From: Pseudanabaena sp.
GTDB taxonomy: Bacteria; Cyanobacteriota; Cyanobacteriia; Pseudanabaenales; Pseudanabaenaceae
Length of the DNA: 64,000 bases
NCBI GenBank assembly: GCA_003249035.1
Contig: QBMK01000003.1
Span: 170,227-234,226 of the forward strand
Reading direction: 5' to 3'
In this document: positions 8,912-18,795 of the stretch, piece by piece
Numbering within the stretch: position 1 is the first letter of the stretch
Layout of the letters: each line of letters opens with the position of its first letter
Program-made: the position numbers and the translations under genes
The notes under the pieces: generated by a model
Databases searched by the model: none
The model's input: the letters and a program-made list of their open reading frames with translations, nothing else
What the model was told of the DNA's origin: nothing

Positions 8912-9074
8912 AGGCTATTGGCGGCTAGAATGGCTTGAATTTTATCTTAAGCTTTATTTTCGCACTTAAATTGCGAAATTATGTGAAATTGGAGATTGTA
9001 CTGTGTTTATAAATTTATAAGCTGTTAGTGACAATTCAGTTTTTATTAAGTATAACCCGCAAGGGTTGCAGTAT

Positions 9075-11486
9075 ATGGATTCCCTCATCTTAAATCAATC
9101 TTTAGAAATATATGGACAGTCACTGGTAGCAATTTGCCGACTGCCCACCTATACTTCTGGAGCAATAGCCCTTCTCCAAAAAGGATGGCCTAACGTTGTA
9201 GTGTTGGATCAAAACGATCTGCCCCAGGGTTTGTTTAATGCGAGATGTATATTAAATTGGCAATCTAAATCCAAAGATGGCGATACTTTTGCTGCTCCCT
9301 CGATCGCGTTAGAAGATATTGATCTGGAGCCATTACCTGCGATCTCGATCGCAATGACAATCTCTGCCTTTTTGCAAAGAATTTCGCAATATCGGCATTC
9401 AGCAGAAATATGGGCTTTGGTTGATGGCAATGGTAAATTTGTGGCTCTTTTAGAGGTTTCGAGCTTATTGCGATCGCTAGTGCAAGCTGAGCAAAATCAA
9501 TGCCCGTCAGTAAACTCCTTATTGTTACCTCTGATTTATCAATTGCCGATGCCTGTGATGGTTAGCGATCGCGACGGGGCGGTAGTGGGGATGAATTCCG
9601 CATGGCGCAATAGTTTATACGAAAGTTTGCCAAATAATGCTTTGACAGATATATTGCCTACAGCTGAAACAAATAGCAATATATCGACGAATAATCAGGT
9701 TGATAATAGTTCTCAAATACTCGAATCAAAGCCATCCGTAACTCACCAGTTCTGCACAACTGATGGTGAATCATTCACTTGGCAAGTAATTAGTGTTGCT
9801 TTGCAAGGTAGTCTGCAAGGTTTAGATCTCGCGATCGCATATGACATAACTGCTCAAAGAAATCTTGCTCAAGAGCTATCAGGACTAAGTCGTGTCAAAG
9901 ATGAGTTTTTGACCTGTATTAATCATGAATTAAAAACCCCCTTAACTTCAGTGATCGGTATTGCTGGTTTATTGAGCAACAACACTTTCGGAGAACTGAA
10001 TGAACGCCAAAGTCGCTATGTGAAGATGATTCATCAAAGTGGCAGACAATTAGTTTCGATTATTGACAATATTTTTGACCTTGCCAAAGCCGAGTCGGGG
10101 CAATTAGAACTATATGCTGAGACTGTTTCCGTCAAGGATGTTTGTCAAAAAAGTATTCTGCAACTAAAGAAATTAGTTCAACAGGATTCCACGATTTTTC
10201 GCAACTACAACTTTGAAGAAGATTGGGAACTGGATGTTCGCTTAGACATCGATCCCACTGTGAAGACAATTTATGCCGATGAAACTAGGTTGCAGCAAAT
10301 GCTTGTAAACCTACTTTCCAATGCCTTTAAATTTAGCTTTTTTCCATCAGAATTAGTGGATGATGTACCGTCTATCCCTCCTCAAATAGGGGTTATAGTG
10401 CGATGGTGGGAAGGCTGGCTTGCCATCACTGTGTGGGATCAGGGGATTGGTATCCCTGAAGAGAAACAAAGCTTAGTATTCCAAAAATTTCAACAGGTCG
10501 AGAATGTCCTCACTCGACGTTTTGAAGGTACTGGAGCAAGCTTGCTATTAACCAGACACCTAGCTCGTTTGCATGGAGGCGATATTACTTTTGTTTCGCA
10601 GGTAGATGTAGGCAGTCAGTTTACTATTCTGTTACCACCTGAGACTGTCCATAATAATATCCAATCTGAGAATCTTGAGCAGCGTATTGATATCATCCAT
10701 GGACGATTAGTATTGATTGTGGAAACCTCTACGGAGGCTTTGGATTGGTTGAGAAACACTTTGACGGGTTTTAACTATCAAGTAGTAATTGCTCGATCGG
10801 GGACTGAAGCTCTAGAAAAAGCAAGGCGTTTACAACCTTGTCTTATTCTATTAAATCCAAATGTGCCAATGTTATCGGGCTGGGATGTTTTAGCCTTACT
10901 CAAGGGGGATTCAGTAACGCAGCATATTCGCGTGGTAATGATGAAACATGCTGATGAGCCTCAAATTAACTCACATCAAGCAGATGGAATCTTGCTTAAA
11001 CCAATCAAATCAGAAGACCTTAGTGTCTTTCTGTCCAACTATGCAGAGGCTCCGAAATCATTTAAGTTCTTATTCCTAAATCAAAATCTAGAAGGCTCTG
11101 TAATTGAGTTAATCCAAGATCTTGGTCATAGTCTACTAGAAGCTGAAGACTGGACTCAAGGAGACGTGTTATCCAAAATTTGGCAGCCAGAATTGATTCT
11201 ACTTAATGGAGACAATCAATTCTTATTGAAGTATCTAGAAGAAATTAGTCGGTTAGAGTTGCTATCCAAATTACCGATCTTGATTATTTCCAAGTCTGCG
11301 ATCGCAGAAATTAAATGGCTTCAAAATCGATTTATAAACCTCAGCTTATATGATTTGTGTCTAGATTTAGACAACATAGACAGAGCCAAGGCTTTGTTGG
11401 TGTTGCATCAGGCGATCGCTAATGCTATGTGTTATGTTTTTCCACGCTCTTTTGCTAATACGGCAAGCATTAACCACAATAGCTAA
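9075..11486 (+). CDS. hybrid histidine kinase with a degenerate receiver
   Basis: An 803-residue soluble kinase. After an N-terminal region of about 165 residues with no assigned family comes a PAS-like segment (about 165-265). Next is a HisKA domain with phospho-acceptor His284 (NHELKTPL) and an HATPase_c domain with N box LQQMLVNLLSNAFKFS and DQGIGIP. The G2 box reads GTGASL rather than GTGLGL. The receiver-like region begins near residue 545 and has Asn where Asp is expected (LILLNPNVPMLSGWD, near residue 590). The ATG at 9075 follows AAGGG by 9 nt, which favours it over the TTG at 9066. It is divergent from kaiA; a clock role is only suggested by position. Confidence 0.85.
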   Translation: MDSLILNQSLEIYGQSLVAICRLPTYTSGAIALLQKGWPNVVVLDQNDLPQGLFNARCILNWQSKSKDGDTFAAPSIALEDIDLEPLPAISIAMTISAFLQRISQYRHSAEIWALVDGNGKFVALLEVSSLLRSLVQAEQNQCPSVNSLLLPLIYQLPMPVMVSDRDGAVVGMNSAWRNSLYESLPNNALTDILPTAETNSNISTNNQVDNSSQILESKPSVTHQFCTTDGESFTWQVISVALQGSLQGLDLAIAYDITAQRNLAQELSGLSRVKDEFLTCINHELKTPLTSVIGIAGLLSNNTFGELNERQSRYVKMIHQSGRQLVSIIDNIFDLAKAESGQLELYAETVSVKDVCQKSILQLKKLVQQDSTIFRNYNFEEDWELDVRLDIDPTVKTIYADETRLQQMLVNLLSNAFKFSFFPSELVDDVPSIPPQIGVIVRWWEGWLAITVWDQGIGIPEEKQSLVFQKFQQVENVLTRRFEGTGASLLLTRHLARLHGGDITFVSQVDVGSQFTILLPPETVHNNIQSENLEQRIDIIHGRLVLIVETSTEALDWLRNTLTGFNYQVVIARSGTEALEKARRLQPCLILLNPNVPMLSGWDVLALLKGDSVTQHIRVVMMKHADEPQINSHQADGILLKPIKSEDLSVFLSNYAEAPKSFKFLFLNQNLEGSVIELIQDLGHSLLEAEDWTQGDVLSKIWQPELILLNGDNQFLLKYLEEISRLELLSKLPILIISKSAIAEIKWLQNRFINLSLYDLCLDLDNIDRAKALLVLHQAIANAMCYVFPRSFANTASINHNS

Positions 11487-11920
11487 TTTATTAAGGCAAA
11501 TTAAAACTCGAAAATTGATGGGCAGTGCTTCGCTCCGCCCATCAGTTGCCCTGATTTGGTGCCAGCTATATCTTGAGTTTGAGCCATTTCGCGGAACATA
11601 TTTTGAGGTAGATCAAGATAGATTTAGGAGCTATTGCATTAATTGAGATTCGCTGATTTTCTCGCCAAGAGAGACTTTCATCATAAGCATCAAGAAATCT
11701 ACAAAGTCTGAAATTCCTATTATGTCGTTAGATGTTTTGACTTCTTTCAAAAGTCAGCGATTCATAAGGTATTATTTAGTTATTAGCTACTTGATTGTTT
11801 AAATGACAATGAGTGATTTATCGCCAATTTTTTATATAAGTAAAAATGATTAAGTTATAGATGGTGAGGTACGCCACTTGTAACAGAATATATCAAGTTT
11901 TTGACTGGGAGTATCGACCA
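11487..11920. other. gene-free stretch before the adenylyl cyclase gene
   Basis: No supported gene. It holds one short hairpin near 11517-11544 (GATGGGC with GCCCATC, loop rich in GCTTCGCTCC) that may close the kinase transcript. The rest is AT-rich and probably contains the cyclase promoter. Confidence 0.4.
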
Positions 11921-14900
11921 ATGAATCGAAAGGCTGAGTCCTTAAATACTGCAAGTAATAGTGGGACTGAAGTCATACGAGTCGGCGTGATGAACTCTCC
12001 GAACGTTAATTTGCTCAATGGCGATTCGCTGGTCAAAGATGCAACATTGATGGCGATCGCAGAAATTAACCAATCGGGTGGCATATTAGGAAGAATTATC
12101 GAGCCAGTTGTTGTAGATATCGCCGCTAATGACTACAACATTACGGTACAAGCTAGGTATCTGCTGTCTGAATTGAATATTAGTAACTTATTTGGGGGAG
12201 GTTCATCTTCTTCACGCAAAAGTCTTATTCCCATCCTAGAAAAATATCAAGCTCAACTCTGGTATCCCTATGATTACGAAGGACTAGAATCTTCTAAGAA
12301 TGTATTTTATACAGGTGCTTGCCCCAATCAGGTCGTGCAACCAGCACTTAATTGGTTGTTACAAAACAGAGGAAATAGCATTTACCTAATCGGAACCGAT
12401 GGGATTTATTCGCGTACCGTTAACAAAATTATTCGCGCCCAAATCAAGCAGCAAAATGGCTTGCTATTGCATGAAGACTATATCCCTCACGACATGCATG
12501 AATATCATGATAGTATCGCCAAACTTAAATGTGTTGTACCCGATGCTGTTATAAGTACATTAGGTTCAGAAAAATCTGTATCTTTTTTACAGCAATATGC
12601 CGAAGCTGGAATTAAAGCTAAAGATATACCGATTTTATCAACGAGATTAACGGATTTAGAACTGCGGCAACTCAGTCAAAACATTGATTCATCTGCGATC
12701 GCTGGTCATCTTGCTTGTGCAAATTATTTTCAGAGTATCGAGACGCTCCAAAACAATGACTTTTTGCGTAAAGCCACGATTTGGTTTGGCATGGAGCAGG
12801 AGCGATCGCTAGCAGTTAATGCGGTAATGCAATCCGCCTATACTCAAGTATTTTTATGGAAACAAGCAGTTGAAGCTGCTCAAACTTTTGATGTGTTACC
12901 AGTTCGTGAAGCTGTCTACAATCAGACTTTTTTAGCCCCTGCTGGCAAAACTGCAATAGATAGCAACCATCACATTGCCACAGCCTGCCGAGTTGCCGAA
13001 GTTACATCGACAGGCAAATTTGAAATCCTATACACAGTCGATCCGATTAAACCACTACCTTGGTTGGGAGCGGAAGAGTTAAATCCAAACCAATCAACCG
13101 TAGTAATTGAGATGCTTACGGAAATTGCTCAAGGCATTCAGCGAGGTTGGAAATTTGAGAAAGAAGCGCGAGATCTGGAATATACAATTACTCAGTTATT
13201 AGGACGTGGTCAGGGCAAAGGACGTAACCAACTTTCCCCTGAAATTACCCGCGCTGCGATGTCTAAGATGTTTAAAGCGAATCAGCGCTTAATCAAAGCA
13301 CAGTCCGATCTATTAAATGTTGAAGGGGAATTGCGGGATGCCAATGAATTATTGGAACAACGCATTGAACAGCGCACGCTCCAATTACAAAAGACGATCA
13401 AGCGTTTACAAAACGAAGCATCCGATCGCCAGCAAGCAGAAGTAATGTTGAGAGAAAGTCAGCAAAGATTTGCAGCGATCGCAGACAACGTGCCTGGAGT
13501 CGTCTATCGGGCAGTTTTACATCCCGATGGCAGCGTTTCGATGCCTTATATTAGCCCCCGAACTCAAGAAATTTTTGGCATATCTGTCGAAGAATTTACA
13601 GAGCATTTGGAATGGGTATTTGATATGGCACATCCTGAAGACAGGGCAGAGCTCAATGAGATGGTGCAAAGATCTGCCGAAGCATTGATGCCCTTTGAGC
13701 ATGAATATCGAGTTTCTAGTTTCTTTAAGAAAGTTAAATGGGTGCGAATTATTTCTCACCCTCATTGTGATGATAATGGCGATATAGTTTGGGATGGCGT
13801 GATCGTCAATATCAGTCATCAAAAGCAAATCGAAGAATCTCTTCGCCAAGCAGAAGAGAAGTATCGCAGCATTTTTGAACATGCGATCGAGGGCATCTTT
13901 CAAGCCCAAAAAGATGGATGTTATATCAATGCTAATCCTGCGCTGGCACATATTTATGGCTATCAAACTCCTTCACAGCTCTTGACTGAAATAGCTGCCG
14001 ATCCATATCGTCTATTTACAGAACCTGTTCGCTATGAAGAGTTCTTGAATCAAATAGAAACTAACGGGTCAGTTAATAGCTTTGAAGCTTTGGTTTATAA
14101 AAGCGATCGCAGTATCATTTGGATTTTGTTTAACGTAAGAGCTAACTACGATCAGCAAGGAAACTTTATTTCTTTTGAAGGACTTGTTCAAGACATTACA
14201 GAACGGAAACATGCCGAGCAAGCCCTCAAAGCAGAGCAAGAAAAGTCTGAAAATTTACTACTAAATATTTTACCAAAAGAGATTGTTAATCAACTAAAGA
14301 TGGGGAATAATGCGATCGCCTCAAGATCGGAAAATGTCACAATTTTGTTTGCGGATATTGTGGACTTCACAGCACTCTCTTCGCAAGTTTCTCCCAATGA
14401 CTTAGTGACGACGCTCAACGAAATTTTCTCTTCTTTTGATCTCCTTGCTGATGAGTTAGGATTAGAAAAAATTAAGACTATTGGTGATGCTTATATGGTG
14501 GTTGGTGGGCTGCCAACGGCTCGCCTCGATCATGCAGAGGCGATCGCAGAGATGGCTCTTGCCATGCAACGTTCCATTACTAATTTTAAACGTGCAGATA
14601 ATACTACCTTTCGGTTGCGAATTGGGATTAACACGGGACCAGTTGTAGCAGGAGTAATTGGTATTCGTAAATTTATTTACGATCTATGGGGGGATGCTGT
14701 CAATATTGCTAGTCGGATGGAATCCCATGGTTTAGCGGGAGGCATTCAAGTCACGCGAGCAACCCATGCATTACTCAAAGATAAATATTCTTTTTGGCAT
14801 CGTGGCAAAATATTTATCAAAGGTAGAGGGGAAATGGATACCTATATGTTGCTTGATAGCAAGTCTCAATTGCCATCGCCAGAAATGTTGAAATTAGCCG

Positions 14901-14935
14901 AAGAGGAGGCACAAAGCGAATCTTCTTCGGTATAG
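11921..14935 (+). CDS. adenylyl cyclase with N-terminal AmiC/UrtA-like receptor and two PAS domains
   Basis: About 1004 residues. Residues about 15-400 are a type I periplasmic-binding fold of the amide/urea receptor kind (IRVGVMNSPNVNLL, INQSGGILGR, LWYPYDYEGLE). A coiled coil (about 440-510), two PAS/PAC units (about 515-770) and a class III cyclase domain (about 800-980) follow. The metal-binding aspartates are in ILFADIVDF and GDAYM. The purine-selecting pair is Lys (KIKTIGDAYM) and Asp (IYDLWGDAVN), which indicates ATP rather than GTP. No signal peptide or membrane span is visible, so the receptor appears cytoplasmic. The ATG at 11921 has GGAG 9 nt upstream; the ATG at 11861 has none. 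Confidence 0.88.
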   Translation: MNRKAESLNTASNSGTEVIRVGVMNSPNVNLLNGDSLVKDATLMAIAEINQSGGILGRIIEPVVVDIAANDYNITVQARYLLSELNISNLFGGGSSSSRKSLIPILEKYQAQLWYPYDYEGLESSKNVFYTGACPNQVVQPALNWLLQNRGNSIYLIGTDGIYSRTVNKIIRAQIKQQNGLLLHEDYIPHDMHEYHDSIAKLKCVVPDAVISTLGSEKSVSFLQQYAEAGIKAKDIPILSTRLTDLELRQLSQNIDSSAIAGHLACANYFQSIETLQNNDFLRKATIWFGMEQERSLAVNAVMQSAYTQVFLWKQAVEAAQTFDVLPVREAVYNQTFLAPAGKTAIDSNHHIATACRVAEVTSTGKFEILYTVDPIKPLPWLGAEELNPNQSTVVIEMLTEIAQGIQRGWKFEKEARDLEYTITQLLGRGQGKGRNQLSPEITRAAMSKMFKANQRLIKAQSDLLNVEGELRDANELLEQRIEQRTLQLQKTIKRLQNEASDRQQAEVMLRESQQRFAAIADNVPGVVYRAVLHPDGSVSMPYISPRTQEIFGISVEEFTEHLEWVFDMAHPEDRAELNEMVQRSAEALMPFEHEYRVSSFFKKVKWVRIISHPHCDDNGDIVWDGVIVNISHQKQIEESLRQAEEKYRSIFEHAIEGIFQAQKDGCYINANPALAHIYGYQTPSQLLTEIAADPYRLFTEPVRYEEFLNQIETNGSVNSFEALVYKSDRSIIWILFNVRANYDQQGNFISFEGLVQDITERKHAEQALKAEQEKSENLLLNILPKEIVNQLKMGNNAIASRSENVTILFADIVDFTALSSQVSPNDLVTTLNEIFSSFDLLADELGLEKIKTIGDAYMVVGGLPTARLDHAEAIAEMALAMQRSITNFKRADNTTFRLRIGINTGPVVAGVIGIRKFIYDLWGDAVNIASRMESHGLAGGIQVTRATHALLKDKYSFWHRGKIFIKGRGEMDTYMLLDSKSQLPSPEMLKLAEEEAQSESSSV

Positions 14936-14982
14936 CGATCGACATATTAGCACCTATTTTCAGCACTTTGGGCTCAAAGCAG

Positions 14983-15042
14983 AACCAAAAAAACTTGTTA
15001 AAAGTGTTGCTTTGCAACACTTTTAACAAGTTTTTTTAGGTT
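14983..15042. repeat. anchored palindrome downstream of the cyclase gene
   Basis: Arms of about 28 bp (AACCAAAAAAACTTGTTAAA and complement, core GTGTTGC-TTT-GCAACAC), followed by a T-rich arm, so it may double as a terminator. The preceding CAGCACTTTGGGCTCAAAG resembles the anchor seen at 5191-5209. Confidence 0.75.
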
Positions 15043-15107
15043 CGTTTGGTCGGGAATTACTATAATTTTTTTGCTTTCCATTACTAGTGAAATATGGGCT
15101 TTAAGAA

Positions 15108-15800
15108 CTAATGTGTAGATTCTACTTGATCTCGCAATACATATCCTACGCCACGCACTGTATATAATAAACGTTTAAGATTGCTTGCTTCTAATTTGAT
15201 CCGTAAGGCGCGAATGTAGACTTCGATAATGTTTGACTCACCCATAAAATCGTATCCCCATACTGATTCTAGGATTTGTTCGCGGTTTAAAACTTGGTGT
15301 GGATGTCGCAACATAAATTCTAGAAGATCAAATTCTTTGGCAGTTAGTTCGATCTTTTGCTGAGCGCGATAGACTTCGCGGGTGAGCCGATTGAGTGTTA
15401 AATCGGCAAATTGTAAGTTGTCAGTAACTTCAGGAGACACTCGGCGTAATCTTGCTTGGATTCTAGCCAGTAATTCTTCAATACTAAATGGCTTGACTAG
15501 ATAGTCATCGGCTCCAGCATTTAAGCCAGCAACTCGATCAGGAATTTCATCCTTGGCAGTTAACATAATGATGGGAATTTGAACACCAGTTTTGCGAAGA
15601 CGAATGCAAATATCTAATCCTGACATTTCAGGCAGCATCCAGTCCAAAATCAATAAATCGGGATGTTGATCGCGGGCGATCGCTAAACCATCAATGCCAC
15701 TATTTGCGACTGTGACTTGATATCCATCTAAACTTAGTTCAGCAGCAATAAATTTTGATAACTTAGGATCGTCTTCAACTAAAAGAATATGACCATTCAT
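15108..15800 (-). CDS. OmpR/PhoB-family response regulator
   Basis: A 230-residue regulator. The N-terminal receiver has the acidic pair in ILLVEDDPKL, the phospho-acceptor Asp in LLILDWMLPEMSG and the Lys in YLVKPFS. The C-terminal winged helix (about 130-228) ends with RALRIKLEASNLKRLLYTVRGVGYVLR. The ATG at 15800 overlaps the kinase TGA as ATGA and is preceded by GGAAG; an upstream ATG at 15815 is less likely. It is coupled to and presumably phosphorylated by the kinase encoded just upstream. Confidence 0.93.
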   Translation of the reverse strand: MNGHILLVEDDPKLSKFIAAELSLDGYQVTVANSGIDGLAIARDQHPDLLILDWMLPEMSGLDICIRLRKTGVQIPIIMLTAKDEIPDRVAGLNAGADDYLVKPFSIEELLARIQARLRRVSPEVTDNLQFADLTLNRLTREVYRAQQKIELTAKEFDLLEFMLRHPHQVLNREQILESVWGYDFMGESNIIEVYIRALRIKLEASNLKRLLYTVRGVGYVLRDQVESTH

Positions 15801-17263
15801 AAAGTTGGCTTCCATATAGGTAAAGTGATTGTAAATGTACTGCCTTCATTAGGCTTTGAACGAAGACTAATGCGTCCATTCATACCTTCGATTAAGCTTT
15901 TGGCGATCGCCAAGCCTAATCCTGTTCCATCTCTAGAACGAGTTGAAGGATCGTCACTGCGATAAAAACGCTCAAACACTCGCTGTTGATGTGGTAAAGG
16001 AATTCCAATCCCCCGATCGCAAACATGAATTAGGGCTTGATCATCTTTAGTATCTAGTTTGATTTCCACAGTTTTAGTAGAATATTTAATCGCATTATCC
16101 ACTAAATTAATTAACACTTGCTGAAGTCGATCTTGATCGGCTAGAGCCACAATATCATCTTGATTTGTATTGGGATTACTCTGATTTGAGAAAGATACTT
16201 TGACTGAGCGATCGCTCACTTTCTCAGACATCACCGCTACTTCAGCCACTAAAGTATTCAGAAAGACAGGCGATTGTCGAAAATGTAAGTTACCGCTATC
16301 AGCTCTTGCGAGATCTAGTAAGTCTTGAAGCATTTGGATCGTGCGCTCAGTTTCAGCGCTAGCGGTTGAAATCGCTTGCGTTTGGTAAACGCTGAGGTTG
16401 TCACCTCGGCGCAATAGGCTTTGAAGATAGCCACCAATCACTGTTAGTGGTGTGCGTAATTCGTGGGAGACATTACCAACAAACTGACGCTGCTGTTCCC
16501 ATGACTCTGATAGACGAAACAACATTTCGTTAAAGGCTTGGGCTAGTCCTTTAATTTCATCGGGAGCTTTTGCTAATTGGAGCTTGACCACACTCAAATC
16601 TTCAATCGAAATATTGCTGGCGATCTTACTCATCTGGGCAAGAGGCGCAAGGGCTTTACGAATACGATAGGCGATCGCTAAAATTAAGATGATCGTGGCG
16701 CTAATGCTCACTATTGCTAAACCGTAAATGCCATTATTTAACTGGCGCTGCTCATTGGTAATATCTTGGGATAGATAGACTTGACCAACTAATTTCCCAT
16801 TAATAGTAAGCCCATTACCGCACATGACCACATAGCGATCGGCAAATTGAACTACTTGCGGGGTAGTTGGGATATTGCCAGAAGCGACGATCGCAGTGAT
16901 ATCGGTGGCATTATCAGGATTATTTACAGACTTGGCAATAACTTCTCCTTCTGCACTTTTGACTAAAATTGATAATCTTTCCGTAGAGAGCTTACTAGAT
17001 GTACGCTCAATCCCTGCATTAATTCCCCCAGTCTCCATATACATTACTACTTGATCGGGAAAGCGCATGGCAATATATTCCAGCAATTGTTTGTGACCAT
17101 TAATCAGAGATTGTTCCATTCTCCACCCTGCCCAGATCGAGACGCTAGTTAAGCTGATGACTGAAATGGCGATTAATTCTACAGTCAGACGAAATTGGAG
17201 CGAATTTGATGACACTCGCTTGCTAAATATATTTGCGATCGCTTTTCTGATTGGATTATGCAT
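15797..17263 (-). CDS. membrane sensor histidine kinase
   Basis: A 488-residue kinase with two membrane spans (about 28-48 and 185-205) enclosing a periplasmic sensor loop of about 135 residues. A HAMP linker follows, then HisKA with FVGNVSHELRTPLTVIGGYL and HATPase_c with NLVDNAIKYS, DRGIGIP and GTGLGLAIAKSLIEG, all intact. It is the first gene of a two-gene operon with the OmpR-type regulator. The layout resembles metal- or redox-sensing cyanobacterial pairs, but the signal cannot be read from the sequence. Confidence 0.93.
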   Translation of the reverse strand: MHNPIRKAIANIFSKRVSSNSLQFRLTVELIAISVISLTSVSIWAGWRMEQSLINGHKQLLEYIAMRFPDQVVMYMETGGINAGIERTSSKLSTERLSILVKSAEGEVIAKSVNNPDNATDITAIVASGNIPTTPQVVQFADRYVVMCGNGLTINGKLVGQVYLSQDITNEQRQLNNGIYGLAIVSISATIILILAIAYRIRKALAPLAQMSKIASNISIEDLSVVKLQLAKAPDEIKGLAQAFNEMLFRLSESWEQQRQFVGNVSHELRTPLTVIGGYLQSLLRRGDNLSVYQTQAISTASAETERTIQMLQDLLDLARADSGNLHFRQSPVFLNTLVAEVAVMSEKVSDRSVKVSFSNQSNPNTNQDDIVALADQDRLQQVLINLVDNAIKYSTKTVEIKLDTKDDQALIHVCDRGIGIPLPHQQRVFERFYRSDDPSTRSRDGTGLGLAIAKSLIEGMNGRISLRSKPNEGSTFTITLPIWKPTL

Positions 17264-17279
17264 CTTAACAACTAGATAA

Positions 17280-17891
17280 CTAGAAAATCATGGCAGTTTG
17301 CTCGACAATATCAAACTGAAAACGCTTAGCATAATCAGTAACTCCATAGACGTTAAAACTAATTGTTGGTTCATCGCCGATCACCTCAATTTGATGAATT
17401 GCTTCGGGCATCAAGCAAAGAATATCGCCCGTAGCGATCGTATGTTCTCCTGTTTGGACAATCCGATCAGGATATTCGGGTGTAGGCGATCGCTGCCAAA
17501 ATTTGTTTTTTTCCTGCCCATCAATTAGTGCGACAATTCCCCACGCTGCATGATTATGAATTTGGGAAACAGACTTTGGTGACCAGACTACAGTCTGTAC
17601 AGTAAGTGGAAAGTCTGACTCATCATAGAGTACTTGTACCGACCAACCCGTATCAGGATCTGGCGGCAAAAAATTAGTCAATATCCATTCTGAACTATTT
17701 AATAAGCGACGTACCAATGGACAGATTTGCTGTAGCCGCAGGTAGTCATCTTTTTCTTGCCAGATAATATCTTCTAGATCAGTCAGAAATCTATGCAGAC
17801 GGTAAGGATTTTGCCCCCAATCTGATGTGTCACTTGCGGTAAACAACCGACATTCACTTTCATTAGTCACTAACCAGTCTTGATCTGACAT
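17280..17891 (-). CDS. cupin protein of the cysteine-dioxygenase superfamily
   Basis: A 203-residue double-stranded beta-helix protein. Cupin motif 1 is in SQIHNHAAWGIVALIDG (His-x-His plus following Gly) and motif 2 in PEAIHQIEVIGD. The third ligand is expected to be the His of motif 2, as in cysteine or mercaptopropionate dioxygenases that bind Fe(II) with three histidines. The substrate is not certain. It lies only 17 bp upstream of the histidine-kinase gene on the same strand, so co-transcription with the two-component pair is likely. Confidence 0.8.
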   Translation of the reverse strand: MSDQDWLVTNESECRLFTASDTSDWGQNPYRLHRFLTDLEDIIWQEKDDYLRLQQICPLVRRLLNSSEWILTNFLPPDPDTGWSVQVLYDESDFPLTVQTVVWSPKSVSQIHNHAAWGIVALIDGQEKNKFWQRSPTPEYPDRIVQTGEHTIATGDILCLMPEAIHQIEVIGDEPTISFNVYGVTDYAKRFQFDIVEQTAMIF

Positions 17892-18269
17892 AGTTGATTA
17901 TTTATCTTGCTTACTTGTAGCTACCTTCTCAAGACGCTTTGCACTCAAACCCATAGATTTCTTTAAAGTATTGCGAAGTAGCACTTTAAAAAAAATTATT
18001 TTGGCTAGTTCGATTGTCAATTGCTTTAAGAGCTGCTGTGTTCACTAGTGTAAGAGTAATTTCAAGAACATAGATGAGTCTGCGTTAACTCCAAGATAAA
18101 TTTTTGATGAAGACTTGTGTAAGTCCCTTACGCAATTGGCTGCGATCGCAATCAAGCTTTATGCAATCTCCATCTAGTACTCATCTAGCACTCATTTTTC
18201 TCCTTTTTAATAAATCTAGCCTCAAATGGCTGCCAAGTAATGCAATTCAAGTTGTAATCAGAAATCCCC
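17892..18269. other. gene-free stretch upstream of the thiol-redox cluster
   Basis: No coding frame is supported. One imperfect hairpin lies near 17962-17990 (TTTAAAGT with ACTTTAAA, loop ATTGCGAAGTAGC) followed by an A-rich tract. The remainder should contain promoters for the divergent cupin and thioredoxin genes; I see no confident operator. Confidence 0.4.
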
Positions 18270-18755
18270 ATGAAAGTTAAGTCTATAACCACTATTGTTG
18301 CTATTTCTCTATTGAGCCTTGGATCTGTCCTTGCTAATCCAAAGCTTATCCAAGAGACTTTATATAATGTAGTTGGAGCCGAAGCCTATGCTCAGTCGTC
18401 ATCCATTGCACCACTAGCAAAAAAATTACATGGCAAACCTGTAGTCATTGATATCTATGCTAGTTGGTGTCCCGCTTGCCAAAATATTGCTCCCACAGTT
18501 TCGCAATTGAAACAACAATATGCAGGCAAAGTTCACTTTGTGGTGCTAGATGTATCTGACCGAGCCTCTACAGCAAAATCTGAAGCGATTGCCAGAGAGT
18601 TAGGGCTAAGTCAATTTCTTGCAGACAACAAAACCCAAACTGGTTCGCTAACGATTGTGAATCCATCAACAGGTAAGATTCTTTCCCAACAACGCAACAA
18701 TGCTAATAAGTCAGCCTATACCAAAGTCCTTGATTCAGCCTTAGCTGGAATGTAA
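18270..18755 (+). CDS. exported thioredoxin-fold protein (CPAC active site)
   Basis: A 161-residue protein with a signal-like N-terminus (hydrophobic residues 8-22, then an AYAQ-type cleavage site near residue 42) and one thioredoxin domain. The active site is CPAC in IDIYASWCPACQNIAPT, and the cis-Pro region may be at NPSTGKIL. It is probably a lumenal or periplasmic thiol reductase fed by a CcdA-type membrane protein. It is a close paralogue of the domain in 19524-20084 (shared ASWCPAC, FVVLDVSD, TQTGSLTI). No NPCAAK repeats are present. Confidence 0.9.
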   Translation: MKVKSITTIVAISLLSLGSVLANPKLIQETLYNVVGAEAYAQSSSIAPLAKKLHGKPVVIDIYASWCPACQNIAPTVSQLKQQYAGKVHFVVLDVSDRASTAKSEAIARELGLSQFLADNKTQTGSLTIVNPSTGKILSQQRNNANKSAYTKVLDSALAGM

Positions 18756-18795
18756 ATATTTGGAAGTTTTTGGACAGTTTTCGTAATTACTGAAT

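Noticed and set aside
13517..13966. 149-codon minus-strand frame inside the cyclase gene
   Set aside because: Lies wholly within conserved PAS coding sequence and resembles nothing.
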